A stretch of DNA of 26,597 nucleotides from a virus. The stretch is taken from positions 1 through 26,597 of IMG/VR virus record IMGVR_UViG_3300023108_001523. One strand, written 5' to 3'. Under the pieces are notes generated by a model. That model saw only the letters and a program-made list of their open reading frames with translations, searched no databases and had not been told where the DNA came from. The stretch's first letter is position 1. Every line of letters begins with the position of its first letter. A program made the translations under genes and the position numbers. Positions 8,153-15,688 of the stretch are shown here, piece by piece.

Positions 8153-8996
8153 TTTATGGACTGATTATGGTGCGCTTAATAGTAGACCAGTTTTTGATGC
8201 ATTTGCTTATAGTATTATGGGTGCTGGCCATAGTGTTTCTTATAACACTCGGGATTGTGATATTAATGTTATCTGGAGTGTTCTTTGGAATGGGAGAATG
8301 TCTAAGAACAAGTCAATCTGGGATGAGAGTATTGAAAAAAATAAACCAGTAATCGTACTTGAAGTAGGCGGCATACAACGAGGCACTACTTGGAAAGTAG
8401 GACTTAATGGTATAAACAAAGATGCATACTTTGGCGAATTGAACAATACTAACCATCGTGCCAGTGCGTTTGGAATGAGTTTGAAACCTTGGCGCAAAGA
8501 TGGAGAATACATACTTATTTGCGGACAACATAACAAGAGTTTACAATGGCAAAATATGCCTAGTATGAGTAATTGGTTCTTGGATACATATGACCAAATA
8601 CGTAAATATACTGATAGGCCTATAATATTCCGTCCGCATCCTAGATGTAGACTAGAACACATAGAACGTGGATTACGAAATGTGATAAGGCAAGAGCCAA
8701 AGCACATTACAGGTACATACGATAACTTTGATATGGAATTTGATAACGTTTGGGCTACTATAAGTCATAGTAGTAATCCAGGATGCCAGTCTATTCTTGC
8801 TGGTGTTCCTGCATTTGTAAGTCCTTCTTCTCTTGCCTATGATGTAGGCAATAACATAGAATTCATACACGATATAGAAAATCCTGTAATGCCAGATAGG
8901 ATACAATGGCGTAACGATTATGCCTGGACTGAATTTACAATAGAAGAAATTAAACACGGTTTACCACTTAATAGATTGACATCTAGGATATTTTAA
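8142..8996 (+). CDS. GT-B-like surface-polysaccharide protein, paralogue 3 of 3
   Basis: 284 residues. It shares IRKYTDRPIIFRPHPRCR (about 150-167), ISHSSNPGCQSILAGVPAFVSP (about 206-227) and a C-terminal EFTIEEIKHGLPLNRL with the genes at 5541 and 6372. The third block keeps its position but loses the AWR core. EYILICGQHNKSLQW begins the second Rossmann domain. Starts inside the previous gene (11-base overlap) and is the last gene of the island. Between its end and the next gene lies a near-consensus sigma-70-type promoter. Confidence 0.6.
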   Translation: MKFSLWTDYGALNSRPVFDAFAYSIMGAGHSVSYNTRDCDINVIWSVLWNGRMSKNKSIWDESIEKNKPVIVLEVGGIQRGTTWKVGLNGINKDAYFGELNNTNHRASAFGMSLKPWRKDGEYILICGQHNKSLQWQNMPSMSNWFLDTYDQIRKYTDRPIIFRPHPRCRLEHIERGLRNVIRQEPKHITGTYDNFDMEFDNVWATISHSSNPGCQSILAGVPAFVSPSSLAYDVGNNIEFIHDIENPVMPDRIQWRNDYAWTEFTIEEIKHGLPLNRLTSRIF

Positions 8997-9004
8997 GCTA
9001 TACT
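8976..9004 (+). promoter_or_regulatory. Sigma-70-like promoter fused to start codon of the 9011 gene
   Basis: TTGACA (8976-8981), 17-base spacer, TATACT (8999-9004), then six bases and ATG at 9011. The usual +1, seven bases after the -10, is the A of ATG. The -35 lies inside the end of the previous gene. No Shine-Dalgarno is present within 20 bases of the start. Confidence 0.75.
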
Positions 9005-9010
9005 TAATAT

Positions 9011-10162
9011 ATGAATAATATAGCTACAATAGAAGATTTACTAGAACTATCAGCAGGACTTATACAAGGACCAGAAATTTCTCTTGATAACTCTGATATA
9101 ACAATAATGCACAGTATTGCTAGGCAGGTATTCAAAGGTACAGCATTAACAGATAGACAGTTTATGTTAATGCAAGAAAAACTTGAAAAATACAAAACAC
9201 AATTTGTAAATTTAGATTGCGACTTTGATTATGCTGTAAAAGAGCTTAGACAACCTTTAAGAGAAATAGATCGAAGCAAATACATAAAGATAGTCGGTGA
9301 CGAAATAAAAATTAGATTTCCATTTAGAAAATCAGAAATAATGGAGATTAATAGTATCAGCTATCAGTGTGATGATTATAGGCACAGCAAAGGTACGCAC
9401 GAGCATTGGTTCGGATATACAGAAAGAAACGTGCTTGCTATATTAGACAGCTTTTCTAATAAAAGTTTTGAAGTTGATAAAGAACTTTTAAATTTGTATG
9501 ATGAATTATGTGCTATTAGGGAACACCCAGAAAATCATTTAAGTGGACTTTTTGACGGCAAGCTATTGAATGTACACAAAAACCTAGAACCTTATATTAC
9601 AAACAAAAACAAAATAAATTTGATAGATAAAAAATTCAAATACGGATTTTCTTTTGTAGGAGAAATACAACCCACCACACTAGAAGAAAAAATTGCTACT
9701 AGAGCAAGGCCTACGTATGTAAGTAAGCCTTCTGTTGAAACTAATAGTCAAATTTTTCAAGCTTTGTGGAATTTAGATAGATTTCCTATAATTGTATTAC
9801 TTGAAGAAAAATCTGCAGAAGTACAGCTTTATGAGTGTATTAGCTACTTTAGAGATATTTTAGAGCCTGAACAACAAAGTGTACTGTTTAGACAAGAAGG
9901 CCAAGACTCAAGTTTTAATCAATTAATACACGATAGAAAGTTGAACAATTGGGTTGACAAGACAACAAAAATAGTGTATATTAGTACTAATAAACTTCCG
10001 AAGTTGTTAGTCAACAACGAATGGATACCTACAACTGCATTCTGCTATAATAGTAGAATAGATCGTTTTGTTGACAGTTATGTTACACATAACTGTGACT
10101 TAGTTGTATATAGAGAAGAGGATATAAGTCCAATAAGAAAGTATTCAAGATACTATGGCTAG
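9011..10162 (+). CDS. Conserved marine T4-like phage protein next to UvsW, unknown function
   Basis: 383 residues. Recognisable only as a protein type I recall beside uvsW in marine T4-like phages: ITIMHSIARQVFKGTALTDRQ (about 30-50), ELRQPLREIDRSKYIK (about 78-93), KGTHEHWFGYTE (about 125-136), RFPIIVLLEEKSA (about 258-270), and TKIVYISTNKLPK (about 317-329). The alternating hydrophobic strands in the second half (IIVLLEE, KIVYIST, DLVVYREED) could be a degenerate P-loop or helicase-like fold, but I see no Walker A. It is probably co-transcribed with uvsW, whose ATG lies inside its last codons. Function in replication or repair is inference from context. Confidence 0.8.
   Translation: MNNIATIEDLLELSAGLIQGPEISLDNSDITIMHSIARQVFKGTALTDRQFMLMQEKLEKYKTQFVNLDCDFDYAVKELRQPLREIDRSKYIKIVGDEIKIRFPFRKSEIMEINSISYQCDDYRHSKGTHEHWFGYTERNVLAILDSFSNKSFEVDKELLNLYDELCAIREHPENHLSGLFDGKLLNVHKNLEPYITNKNKINLIDKKFKYGFSFVGEIQPTTLEEKIATRARPTYVSKPSVETNSQIFQALWNLDRFPIIVLLEEKSAEVQLYECISYFRDILEPEQQSVLFRQEGQDSSFNQLIHDRKLNNWVDKTTKIVYISTNKLPKLLVNNEWIPTTAFCYNSRIDRFVDSYVTHNCDLVVYREEDISPIRKYSRYYG
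9954..9982 (+). promoter_or_regulatory. Possible internal sigma-70-like promoter ahead of uvsW
   Basis: TTGACA at 9954-9959, 17-base spacer, TATATT at 9977-9982, inside the coding region of the 9011 gene and about 170 bases before uvsW. Good match, but AT-rich coding sequence can produce such matches by chance. Confidence 0.35.
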
Positions 10163-11618
10163 TTGCAAATTAATAATTGAAGACGAAGTAAACATCAAGC
10201 TAGAAGGATTAGAAGTTGACGTCCGTCGAAAGCTTTCTAATGCCCTCAAGTTTGAAGTGCCTTACGCACGTTATATGCCACAGTATAAACTAGGACGTTG
10301 GGACGGCAAGGTTGCTTTCTTTGGTATTGGCGGTACTGGCTACGTTAATCATCTTGATACTATTACACAAGTACTTGCTAAAAACAACGTCCAAATAGTT
10401 GACATCGAAGATAGACGTCATCCTATACAACTAGACTTGCAACCAATTACGGAACGCTATTGGGCAGACCAAGGTGTTCATTGGCCCAAAGGTCATCCGG
10501 CAGAAGGTGAAGAAATTATTCTGCGTGACTACCAAGTCGAAGCAATCAACAACTTTCTAAAAAACCCACAGAGCTTGCAAGAGATTGCAACAGGTGCAGG
10601 TAAAACTATTACAACTGCAACACTGTCACATATAAGTGAGCCGTACGGACGTAGTCTTGTAATTGTGCCTAACAAATCACTTGTTACACAAACAGAAGAA
10701 GACTACATTAATTGTGGGTTAGACGTAGGGGTGTACTTCGGAGACAGAAAAGAGTTAGGTAAGACTCACACTATATGCACTTGGCAGAGCTTGAATATTC
10801 TGGATAAGAAGTTCAAAGACGGCAGTGCAGTACTAAGCCTTGCAGAGTTCTTAGAAGGTGTAAGCACTATTATTGTTGACGAAGTACACCAAGCGAAAGC
10901 AGAAGTTCTTAAAAACTTGCTTACACGTAACCTACGCAATGCACCAATACGTTGGGGACTAACTGGTACAGTACCTAAAGAACGTTTTGAGTTTGAAAGC
11001 ATACACGCAAGTCTTGGTCCGGTTATTGGACAAATCAGTGCTAAAGAATTACAAGACAAAGGTGTGCTATCGCAGTGTCACGTAAACATTGTACAACTAA
11101 TGGACACTGTAGCACACAGCAATTATCAAGAAGAATTAAAATATCTAGTTACAAATAAAGATAGAATAGAATATATAGGCAAACTACTTAATACAGTAAA
11201 AGAATCAGGCAACACTCTAATACTTGTAGATCGTATTTCAGCAGGAGAAGCACTACAAGAACTTATACCAGGAAGTGTATTTGTAAAAGGCGATGTAAAA
11301 TTAAAGGACAGAAAGGAAGCATATGACGAAATTAACGAAGGAACAAATCACGTGGTCATTGCTACGTATGGCGTTGCTGCCGTCGGCATTAATATCCCTC
11401 GTATTTTTAATCTTGTTCTTATAGAACCAGGCAAGTCATTTGTAAGAGTAATCCAATCAATAGGTAGAGGCGTTAGAAAGGCAAAGGACAAAGACTTCGT
11501 GCAAATATGGGATCTTACAAGCACTTGTAAGTTTGCGAAGCGGCACCTTACCCAAAGAAAGAAATTTTATAAGGAGGCGCAGTACCCATTCACAATAGAA
11601 AAAGTGGATTGGAATTAA
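10155..11618 (+). CDS. uvsW: UvsW-type SF2 DNA/RNA helicase
   Basis: 487 residues, close to T4 UvsW (about 500). An N-terminal non-helicase domain (1-115) contains YMPQYKLGRWDGKVAFF, the small UvsW-specific domain. Then come the SF2 motifs: RDYQVEAINNFL (Q-like), EIATGAGKTITTATL with Walker A (ATGAGKT at 145-151), IIVDEVHQAKA (DEVH at 242-245), WGLTGTVPKER (motif III), and VIQSIGRGVRKAKD (motif VI arginines). UvsW branch-migrates recombination intermediates and unwinds R-loops, switching T4 from origin-dependent to recombination-dependent replication. The ATG overlaps the previous gene by 8 bases. Confidence 0.95.
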   Translation: MASCKLIIEDEVNIKLEGLEVDVRRKLSNALKFEVPYARYMPQYKLGRWDGKVAFFGIGGTGYVNHLDTITQVLAKNNVQIVDIEDRRHPIQLDLQPITERYWADQGVHWPKGHPAEGEEIILRDYQVEAINNFLKNPQSLQEIATGAGKTITTATLSHISEPYGRSLVIVPNKSLVTQTEEDYINCGLDVGVYFGDRKELGKTHTICTWQSLNILDKKFKDGSAVLSLAEFLEGVSTIIVDEVHQAKAEVLKNLLTRNLRNAPIRWGLTGTVPKERFEFESIHASLGPVIGQISAKELQDKGVLSQCHVNIVQLMDTVAHSNYQEELKYLVTNKDRIEYIGKLLNTVKESGNTLILVDRISAGEALQELIPGSVFVKGDVKLKDRKEAYDEINEGTNHVVIATYGVAAVGINIPRIFNLVLIEPGKSFVRVIQSIGRGVRKAKDKDFVQIWDLTSTCKFAKRHLTQRKKFYKEAQYPFTIEKVDWN

Positions 11619-12125
11619 ATGAGAATATTAACTTTAGACAATGAGTGTTTCAACTTAGATGATTTACCTGAACAAATAGAAGACGATGTGCGCTTTAGTG
11701 TACTTGATAATTCGGATCCAAAAAATCCAGATTTCTTTTTTGTTCCTTTAATCTTTCTTGAATCATTTAGTGCACCTGCAATGGTGTTGAAGATAGGCGA
11801 TAATGAAATTACTATGCCTGTTGACTGGTCAATAGCTGTTGGCTGTTCCGAAAGTGGTAACGACATAGAAATATTACCTTTAACGAGTATTAACGATAGA
11901 GGCTTTGAAGCATTTTTGTTTAATCCTCTAACAAGTTTTAAAACAGATTTTCAACTGATTACTATAGAAAATTTTTACACTGATGTGAAATGGTACTTTC
12001 CAAAAATGAAAAACGGACAATTGCTTAGTGTACCTGTTACCGATAAAAAGGATCCTATGTGTGCATTTTTTGTAAAAGATATAAGTCGCCAATGTGAAGT
12101 AATTGAATATTCTTTGCTAATGTAA
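11619..12125 (+). CDS. Conserved hypothetical protein downstream of uvsW
   Basis: 168 residues, acidic, rich in beta-strand-forming stretches (FFFVPLIFLESFSAPAMVLKIG, WSIAVGCSESGNDIEILPL). No enzyme motif recognised. It begins directly after the uvsW TAA with no gap, so it is almost certainly translated from the same message by re-initiation. The GFEAFLFNPLTSF segment and the final CEVIEYSLLM are its most distinctive parts. Confidence 0.72.
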   Translation: MRILTLDNECFNLDDLPEQIEDDVRFSVLDNSDPKNPDFFFVPLIFLESFSAPAMVLKIGDNEITMPVDWSIAVGCSESGNDIEILPLTSINDRGFEAFLFNPLTSFKTDFQLITIENFYTDVKWYFPKMKNGQLLSVPVTDKKDPMCAFFVKDISRQCEVIEYSLLM

Positions 12126-12143
12126 ACAAAAAGAGACTAATGT

Positions 12144-12392
12144 ATGGAATGGCTTAACAAACTTTTAAATGTCAAAGACAAAGACTTAGGATTAGATGCT
12201 GATTTACCGCCAGTAGATGAAAAACCAAAAGTTGTAGATGTAATGAAAGATGATGTTGACCCTGCAGAGGTAACAATCGAGAATGCATATAAAACTAGAT
12301 GGATATGGTATCATACAATACTTGCCATTGAAATTATGTTTACTAACATATTATTGGTAGCAATTTTGTTAGTAATAGCATTTAAATTATAA
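12144..12392 (+). CDS. Small single-pass membrane protein
   Basis: 82 residues. Residues 1-52 are hydrophilic and acidic. From about 57 to 80 runs one long hydrophobic helix (HTILAIEIMFTNILLVAILLVIAF) ending in a lysine. No signal peptide, so an N-in/C-out or reverse orientation is undetermined. AAAGAGA seven bases upstream is a plausible ribosome site. Function unknown; small membrane proteins are common in T4-like accessory regions. Confidence 0.65.
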   Translation: MEWLNKLLNVKDKDLGLDADLPPVDEKPKVVDVMKDDVDPAEVTIENAYKTRWIWYHTILAIEIMFTNILLVAILLVIAFKL

Positions 12393-12402
12393 GGAGAACA
12401 AA

Positions 12403-12765
12403 ATGAAAGCAGGAAAGATTTGGGGACAGACTGAACTTATCCACGCTAACGGTGTTTTAGAGTTTCACCGTATTGAATACAAAGCAGGTTATAAGTGTTC
12501 AGAACACGAACACAGATTTAAATGGAACGGATTTTTTGTTGAATCAGGCAAGATGATTGTACGTGTTTGGCAAGACGATCAAGGACTAGTAGATGAAACT
12601 ATTCTTGAAGCAGGTGACTTTACACAAGTAAAGCCTGGCAAAATTCATCAGTTTGAAGGCTTAGAAGACGGTGTAGCATTTGAACTATACTGGGCTGAAT
12701 TTAATCACGACGACATTGTACGAAGAACAAGTGGAACGCAAGTTGGGAAATCTAAAACCAAATGA
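12403..12765 (+). CDS. Cupin-fold protein, single domain
   Basis: 120 residues. HEHRFKWNGFFVESGKMIVRVW gives cupin motif 1 (H35, H37 as metal ligands, with ESGKM in the usual E-GxM position), and AGDFTQVKPGKIHQFEGLED gives motif 2 (PGxxH, H82). Such small cupins are often sugar-nucleotide epimerases, isomerases or sensors. Being directly upstream of kdsA suggests a role in sugar metabolism. A strong AAGGAGAA lies six bases before the ATG, one of the few full Shine-Dalgarno sites here, so this gene may be efficiently translated. Confidence 0.82.
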   Translation: MKAGKIWGQTELIHANGVLEFHRIEYKAGYKCSEHEHRFKWNGFFVESGKMIVRVWQDDQGLVDETILEAGDFTQVKPGKIHQFEGLEDGVAFELYWAEFNHDDIVRRTSGTQVGKSKTK

Positions 12766-13009
12766 AGCACTAATATACGAACGTGTAGATGGTGTTGTAT
12801 ATGCTCGTTATAGAGATGCTCCGCATAATTTAATACCAAGATGGATTGTAGGCGGAGATCCAGGAGCGGTTTCTAGAGCCCAAGGCAATCTAATACACTA
12901 CGGCGAATGGCAAAATTTATGTGACCTATGTGAAGAAAATGAAACATTAAAAAAACAAATGGATAAGCTGGTTACAACATATTGGTTAATAAAGGATACT
13001 AAAGAATGA
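12731..13009 (+). CDS. Small conserved hypothetical protein
   Basis: About 92 residues from GTG at 12731 (an upstream TTG at 12680 would give 109 and a larger overlap with the cupin gene). ALIYERVDGVVYARYRDAPH (about 13-32) and RWIVGGDP look like a small mixed alpha/beta domain, followed by a charged helix (ENETLKKQMDKLVTTYWL) that may be a short coiled coil. No function recognised. Its stop overlaps the kdsA start by 4 bases, so it is coupled to the KDO genes. Confidence 0.55.
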   Translation: MERKLGNLKPNEALIYERVDGVVYARYRDAPHNLIPRWIVGGDPGAVSRAQGNLIHYGEWQNLCDLCEENETLKKQMDKLVTTYWLIKDTKE

Positions 13010-13791
13010 AAATTATTGCAGGCCCTTGTCAACACGAGACACTAGAACAAAGTTTAGAGATTGCACAGGAATGTAAACGTGTATGTGATAAGCTAGGTAT
13101 TGAATATTATTTCAAAGCAAGTTTTGACAAAGCAAACCGAACAAGTATTACAGGTGTACGTGGAGTAGGTCTTGCTAAGACAATGCAAGACTTTCGAAGT
13201 ATGAAAGAACAAATCAAAGGTTTAAAAACTTTGACAGACGTCCACGACACAGGACAGATTGTAACTCTGAATGCCTGGGGAGATGCAGTAGATGTGTACC
13301 AAATTCCTGCTTTTTTATGTCGCCAAACCGACTTGATACAAACAGCTTGTAGCAGCGGAAAAATTGTAAATATCAAAAAAGGACAATTTTTAGCACCTTG
13401 GGATGTTGAAGGTATATTGAGTAAGTGCTACGGTGCAAGCAAAGATAAGCCTGAAATTTGGATTACAGAGAGAGGAACTAGTTTTGGATATAATACTTTG
13501 GTTGTTGATTTCACCGGCATTAACTATATGCTTGATAACTTTGATTGTGATGTGGTTTTGGATGCCACGCACAGTGTACAAAAGCCAGGTGGCAACGGAA
13601 GTAGTAGCGGCGGGAATAGGAATTATGTTCCTGGCTTATGTCGTGCAGGTAGTGCTTTGGGTGTTAGGAATTTCTTTTTAGAGGTTCACGCTGACCCAGA
13701 CAATGCACCAAGTGACGGACCTAATATGTTACGACTAGAAGACTTTGAAAGGACAGTGCGTGAAATTATCAGCTATTCTTATACCGGCTAG
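13006..13791 (+). CDS. kdsA: 3-deoxy-8-phosphooctulonate synthase (KDO-8-phosphate synthase)
   Basis: 261 residues (E. coli KdsA is 284). Condenses phosphoenolpyruvate with arabinose-5-phosphate to make KDO-8-phosphate for LPS inner core. The family signatures are nearly intact: IAGPCQHE at 4-11, FKASFDKANRTS (about 36-47), TDVHDTGQI, VYQIPAFLCRQTDLI (about 96-110), VNIKKGQFLAPWDV, TERGTSFGYNTLVVD (about 154-168), DATHSVQKPGG (about 186-196), and HADPDNAPSDGPNML near the end. The stop lies 32 bases inside kdsB. The KDO-8-P phosphatase is not seen in this window. Confidence 0.96.
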   Translation: MKIIAGPCQHETLEQSLEIAQECKRVCDKLGIEYYFKASFDKANRTSITGVRGVGLAKTMQDFRSMKEQIKGLKTLTDVHDTGQIVTLNAWGDAVDVYQIPAFLCRQTDLIQTACSSGKIVNIKKGQFLAPWDVEGILSKCYGASKDKPEIWITERGTSFGYNTLVVDFTGINYMLDNFDCDVVLDATHSVQKPGGNGSSSGGNRNYVPGLCRAGSALGVRNFFLEVHADPDNAPSDGPNMLRLEDFERTVREIISYSYTG

Positions 13792-14452
13792 ATACGGAAG
13801 CACTCGCTTCCCAGGAAAGCCGCTTACAATGCTAAACGGCAAAACAATGATACAAACTGTAGCAGAAAAATGTAAAGATTTTGGCTATGATACATATGTA
13901 CTCACAGACCATAAGCTAATTGCACAGGCAGCACAAGCATCAGGCGTAGGCGTTTATATAGATACTTCTGATTACGAAAACGGCACAGAAAGATGTGCAG
14001 GTGCAGTATACAGTCGCAAGTTTGACGATTATGATTATTTTATTAATGTACAAGGTGATATGCCAGACGTAACACAAGAGATGGTTGAAAAGTGTGAATT
14101 CAGTCTAGGCAATCACTATCAAGTTAGCACAGTGTACACAGATATGCCAGAAGAAAAACAAAACGATCCTAGCTCAGTAAAAATGGTACGTGGCGGAGAC
14201 TCTGCACTATGGTTTGGTAGAGGTATGACGGGTTACGGTTTATGGCACTTGGGTGTATATGGTTACACTAAGAATGCACTGCAATGCTACAACCATATGC
14301 GTATTGAAAAAGAAGAACGTGTTGAAAAATTAGAACAACTGCGTTGGTTAAAAAACGGTTGGCAAATTGGTTGTTTGAGTGTACAATTTAATGGTACTGA
14401 GATTAATACTCCTGAAGATGTAGAGACGTGGAATGCCCAACAAACACATTGA
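13760..14452 (+). CDS. kdsB: CMP-KDO synthetase (3-deoxy-manno-octulosonate cytidylyltransferase)
   Basis: 230 residues from GTG at 13760, with AAAGGA (13748-13753) at good spacing. It activates KDO with CTP before transfer to lipid A. ILIPARYGSTRFPGKPL at the N-terminus is the nucleotide-binding loop. YVLTDH, NGTERCAGA (family SGTDR) and FINVQGDMPDV (family VQGDEP) follow. The methionine in GDMP instead of GDEP is unusual, while the metal-binding aspartate is kept. EINTPEDVE near the C-terminus is the expected closing motif. Paired and overlapping with kdsA. Confidence 0.93.
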   Translation: MKLSAILIPARYGSTRFPGKPLTMLNGKTMIQTVAEKCKDFGYDTYVLTDHKLIAQAAQASGVGVYIDTSDYENGTERCAGAVYSRKFDDYDYFINVQGDMPDVTQEMVEKCEFSLGNHYQVSTVYTDMPEEKQNDPSSVKMVRGGDSALWFGRGMTGYGLWHLGVYGYTKNALQCYNHMRIEKEERVEKLEQLRWLKNGWQIGCLSVQFNGTEINTPEDVETWNAQQTH

Positions 14453-14900
14453 CTTGTTTAAAGAAATGATTCCTGCGCTGGATGGCGGAATGCGTGAACT
14501 GTATGACGCAGCAGGTGAAGATGGACAAAAAGAAATCAAAGGCGACTTATGGAACCTCAATAGGTATATGAGTAGTGTTAAAGGCTCACGTGAAAAACAA
14601 GAACTTGCTGTGTTTAAAACAAACGAATACTACAACAAGAATTGGGCAGTACTAGGCAACAAAGAAGCAAAACTACAGTGGTACTTGTTATGTCAATGCG
14701 GTAACACAGGCAAAAGTGAATTTCATCCTTGGATAGGTTTTAAGAAAAAAGGTGCTGACAATAGCAAAGGTGTAAAACTACTAGAAAAAATTTATCCAAA
14801 TATGAAACAAGATGAGATAGAGCTACTTGCAAATTTATCTACAAAAAAAGAACTTAAACAATTAGCAGAGGAGCACGGAATTGAAGGCTTCAAAATATGA
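14433..14900 (+). CDS. Probable clamp-loader small subunit (gp62-like)
   Basis: 155 residues. The layout of NEYYNKNWAVL (about 65-75), KLQWYLLCQCGNTGKSEFHPWIGF (about 80-103), an EKIYPNMKQDEIELLANL stretch (about 118-135), and a final STKKELKQLAEEHGI resembles the small clamp-loader subunit of marine T4-like phages. T4 gp62 ends in a comparable KQLKKLALEW. Gp62 works with gp44 to load the sliding clamp. Neither gp44 nor gp45 is in the window, and position after kdsB is unexpected, so the call is tentative. Overlaps kdsB by 20 bases. Confidence 0.5.
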   Translation: MPNKHIDLFKEMIPALDGGMRELYDAAGEDGQKEIKGDLWNLNRYMSSVKGSREKQELAVFKTNEYYNKNWAVLGNKEAKLQWYLLCQCGNTGKSEFHPWIGFKKKGADNSKGVKLLEKIYPNMKQDEIELLANLSTKKELKQLAEEHGIEGFKI

Positions 14901-15688
14901 CCAAGCTACTAACCTTTGGATGCAGTTTAACAAGATATCATTGGCCAACTTGGGCTGATATATTAGGGTTTCATTTTGATAACTTCCAAAACTGGGCAAA
15001 TAGAGGCGCAGGCAATAAACAAATATTTGAAAGATTTTCTGAAGCAGTATTAAAAAATCAATTAAATTCCAATGATGTCATTATAATACAATGGACCGAC
15101 TATCACAGATTTGATAGGAAATACGACGATGCAAGTATGCACGAAAGCTGGTACCAAGGTGGTAATTTATTATTAGATACTGATATAGATCCGACAAAGA
15201 TTTTTATTGCACGTAAATTATGGGACGAACAAAGTTATATACTACACACTTGGAATTATATTCACGCTGCTACAGCAATTGCAAAAAATTTGAAATGCAA
15301 AGTTTTTATGACATCTAGCATAGATTTACACCAAGACTTAACTGGAGATTTATCAATATATCAAAATGTAGTCGAAGACGGTAACTGGATAGATACTAAT
15401 TTATATACTTGGTGCATAGATAATCATAAAGATAAATTAACAACGTTTGCTGGTGCAGGTGATTGGACAAACAAAAGTAAAATTATACAAGATCAACACC
15501 CTACACCTATAATGCATTACTATTGGTTAGAAAAGTCTATTGCACCTTTGCTTGAATTAAATTTAGATAAACAGTTTGCAGACGTTATGCAAACTGTCGT
15601 TGAAGATACGACAGACTTTTATAGTATAGGGCAAGCAATAGAAAATGCAGGCTACAATACAAATCAATTTTATCAACGAGGGTACTAA
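14897..15688 (+). CDS. SGNH-hydrolase-like protein
   Basis: 263 residues. LLTFGCSLTRYHWPTWADIL places a serine in an SGNH block I-like position (about residue 10). NRGAGNKQIFERF (35-47) fits blocks II/III with the GxGN turn. QDQHPTPIMHYYW (198-210) gives an Asp-x-His in place of the usual DxxH. Members of this group act on acetylated or acylated sugars, and a glycan de-acylation role would fit the neighbourhood, but the catalytic spacing differs from classical SGNH enzymes. The start overlaps the previous stop by 4 bases (ATGA). Confidence 0.58.
   Translation: MTKLLTFGCSLTRYHWPTWADILGFHFDNFQNWANRGAGNKQIFERFSEAVLKNQLNSNDVIIIQWTDYHRFDRKYDDASMHESWYQGGNLLLDTDIDPTKIFIARKLWDEQSYILHTWNYIHAATAIAKNLKCKVFMTSSIDLHQDLTGDLSIYQNVVEDGNWIDTNLYTWCIDNHKDKLTTFAGAGDWTNKSKIIQDQHPTPIMHYYWLEKSIAPLLELNLDKQFADVMQTVVEDTTDFYSIGQAIENAGYNTNQFYQRGY

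Noticed and set aside
9599-9650. ATAAATT sequences that look like late promoters
   Set aside because: They lie inside the 9011 coding frame, miss the final A, and have no start codon at a suitable distance.
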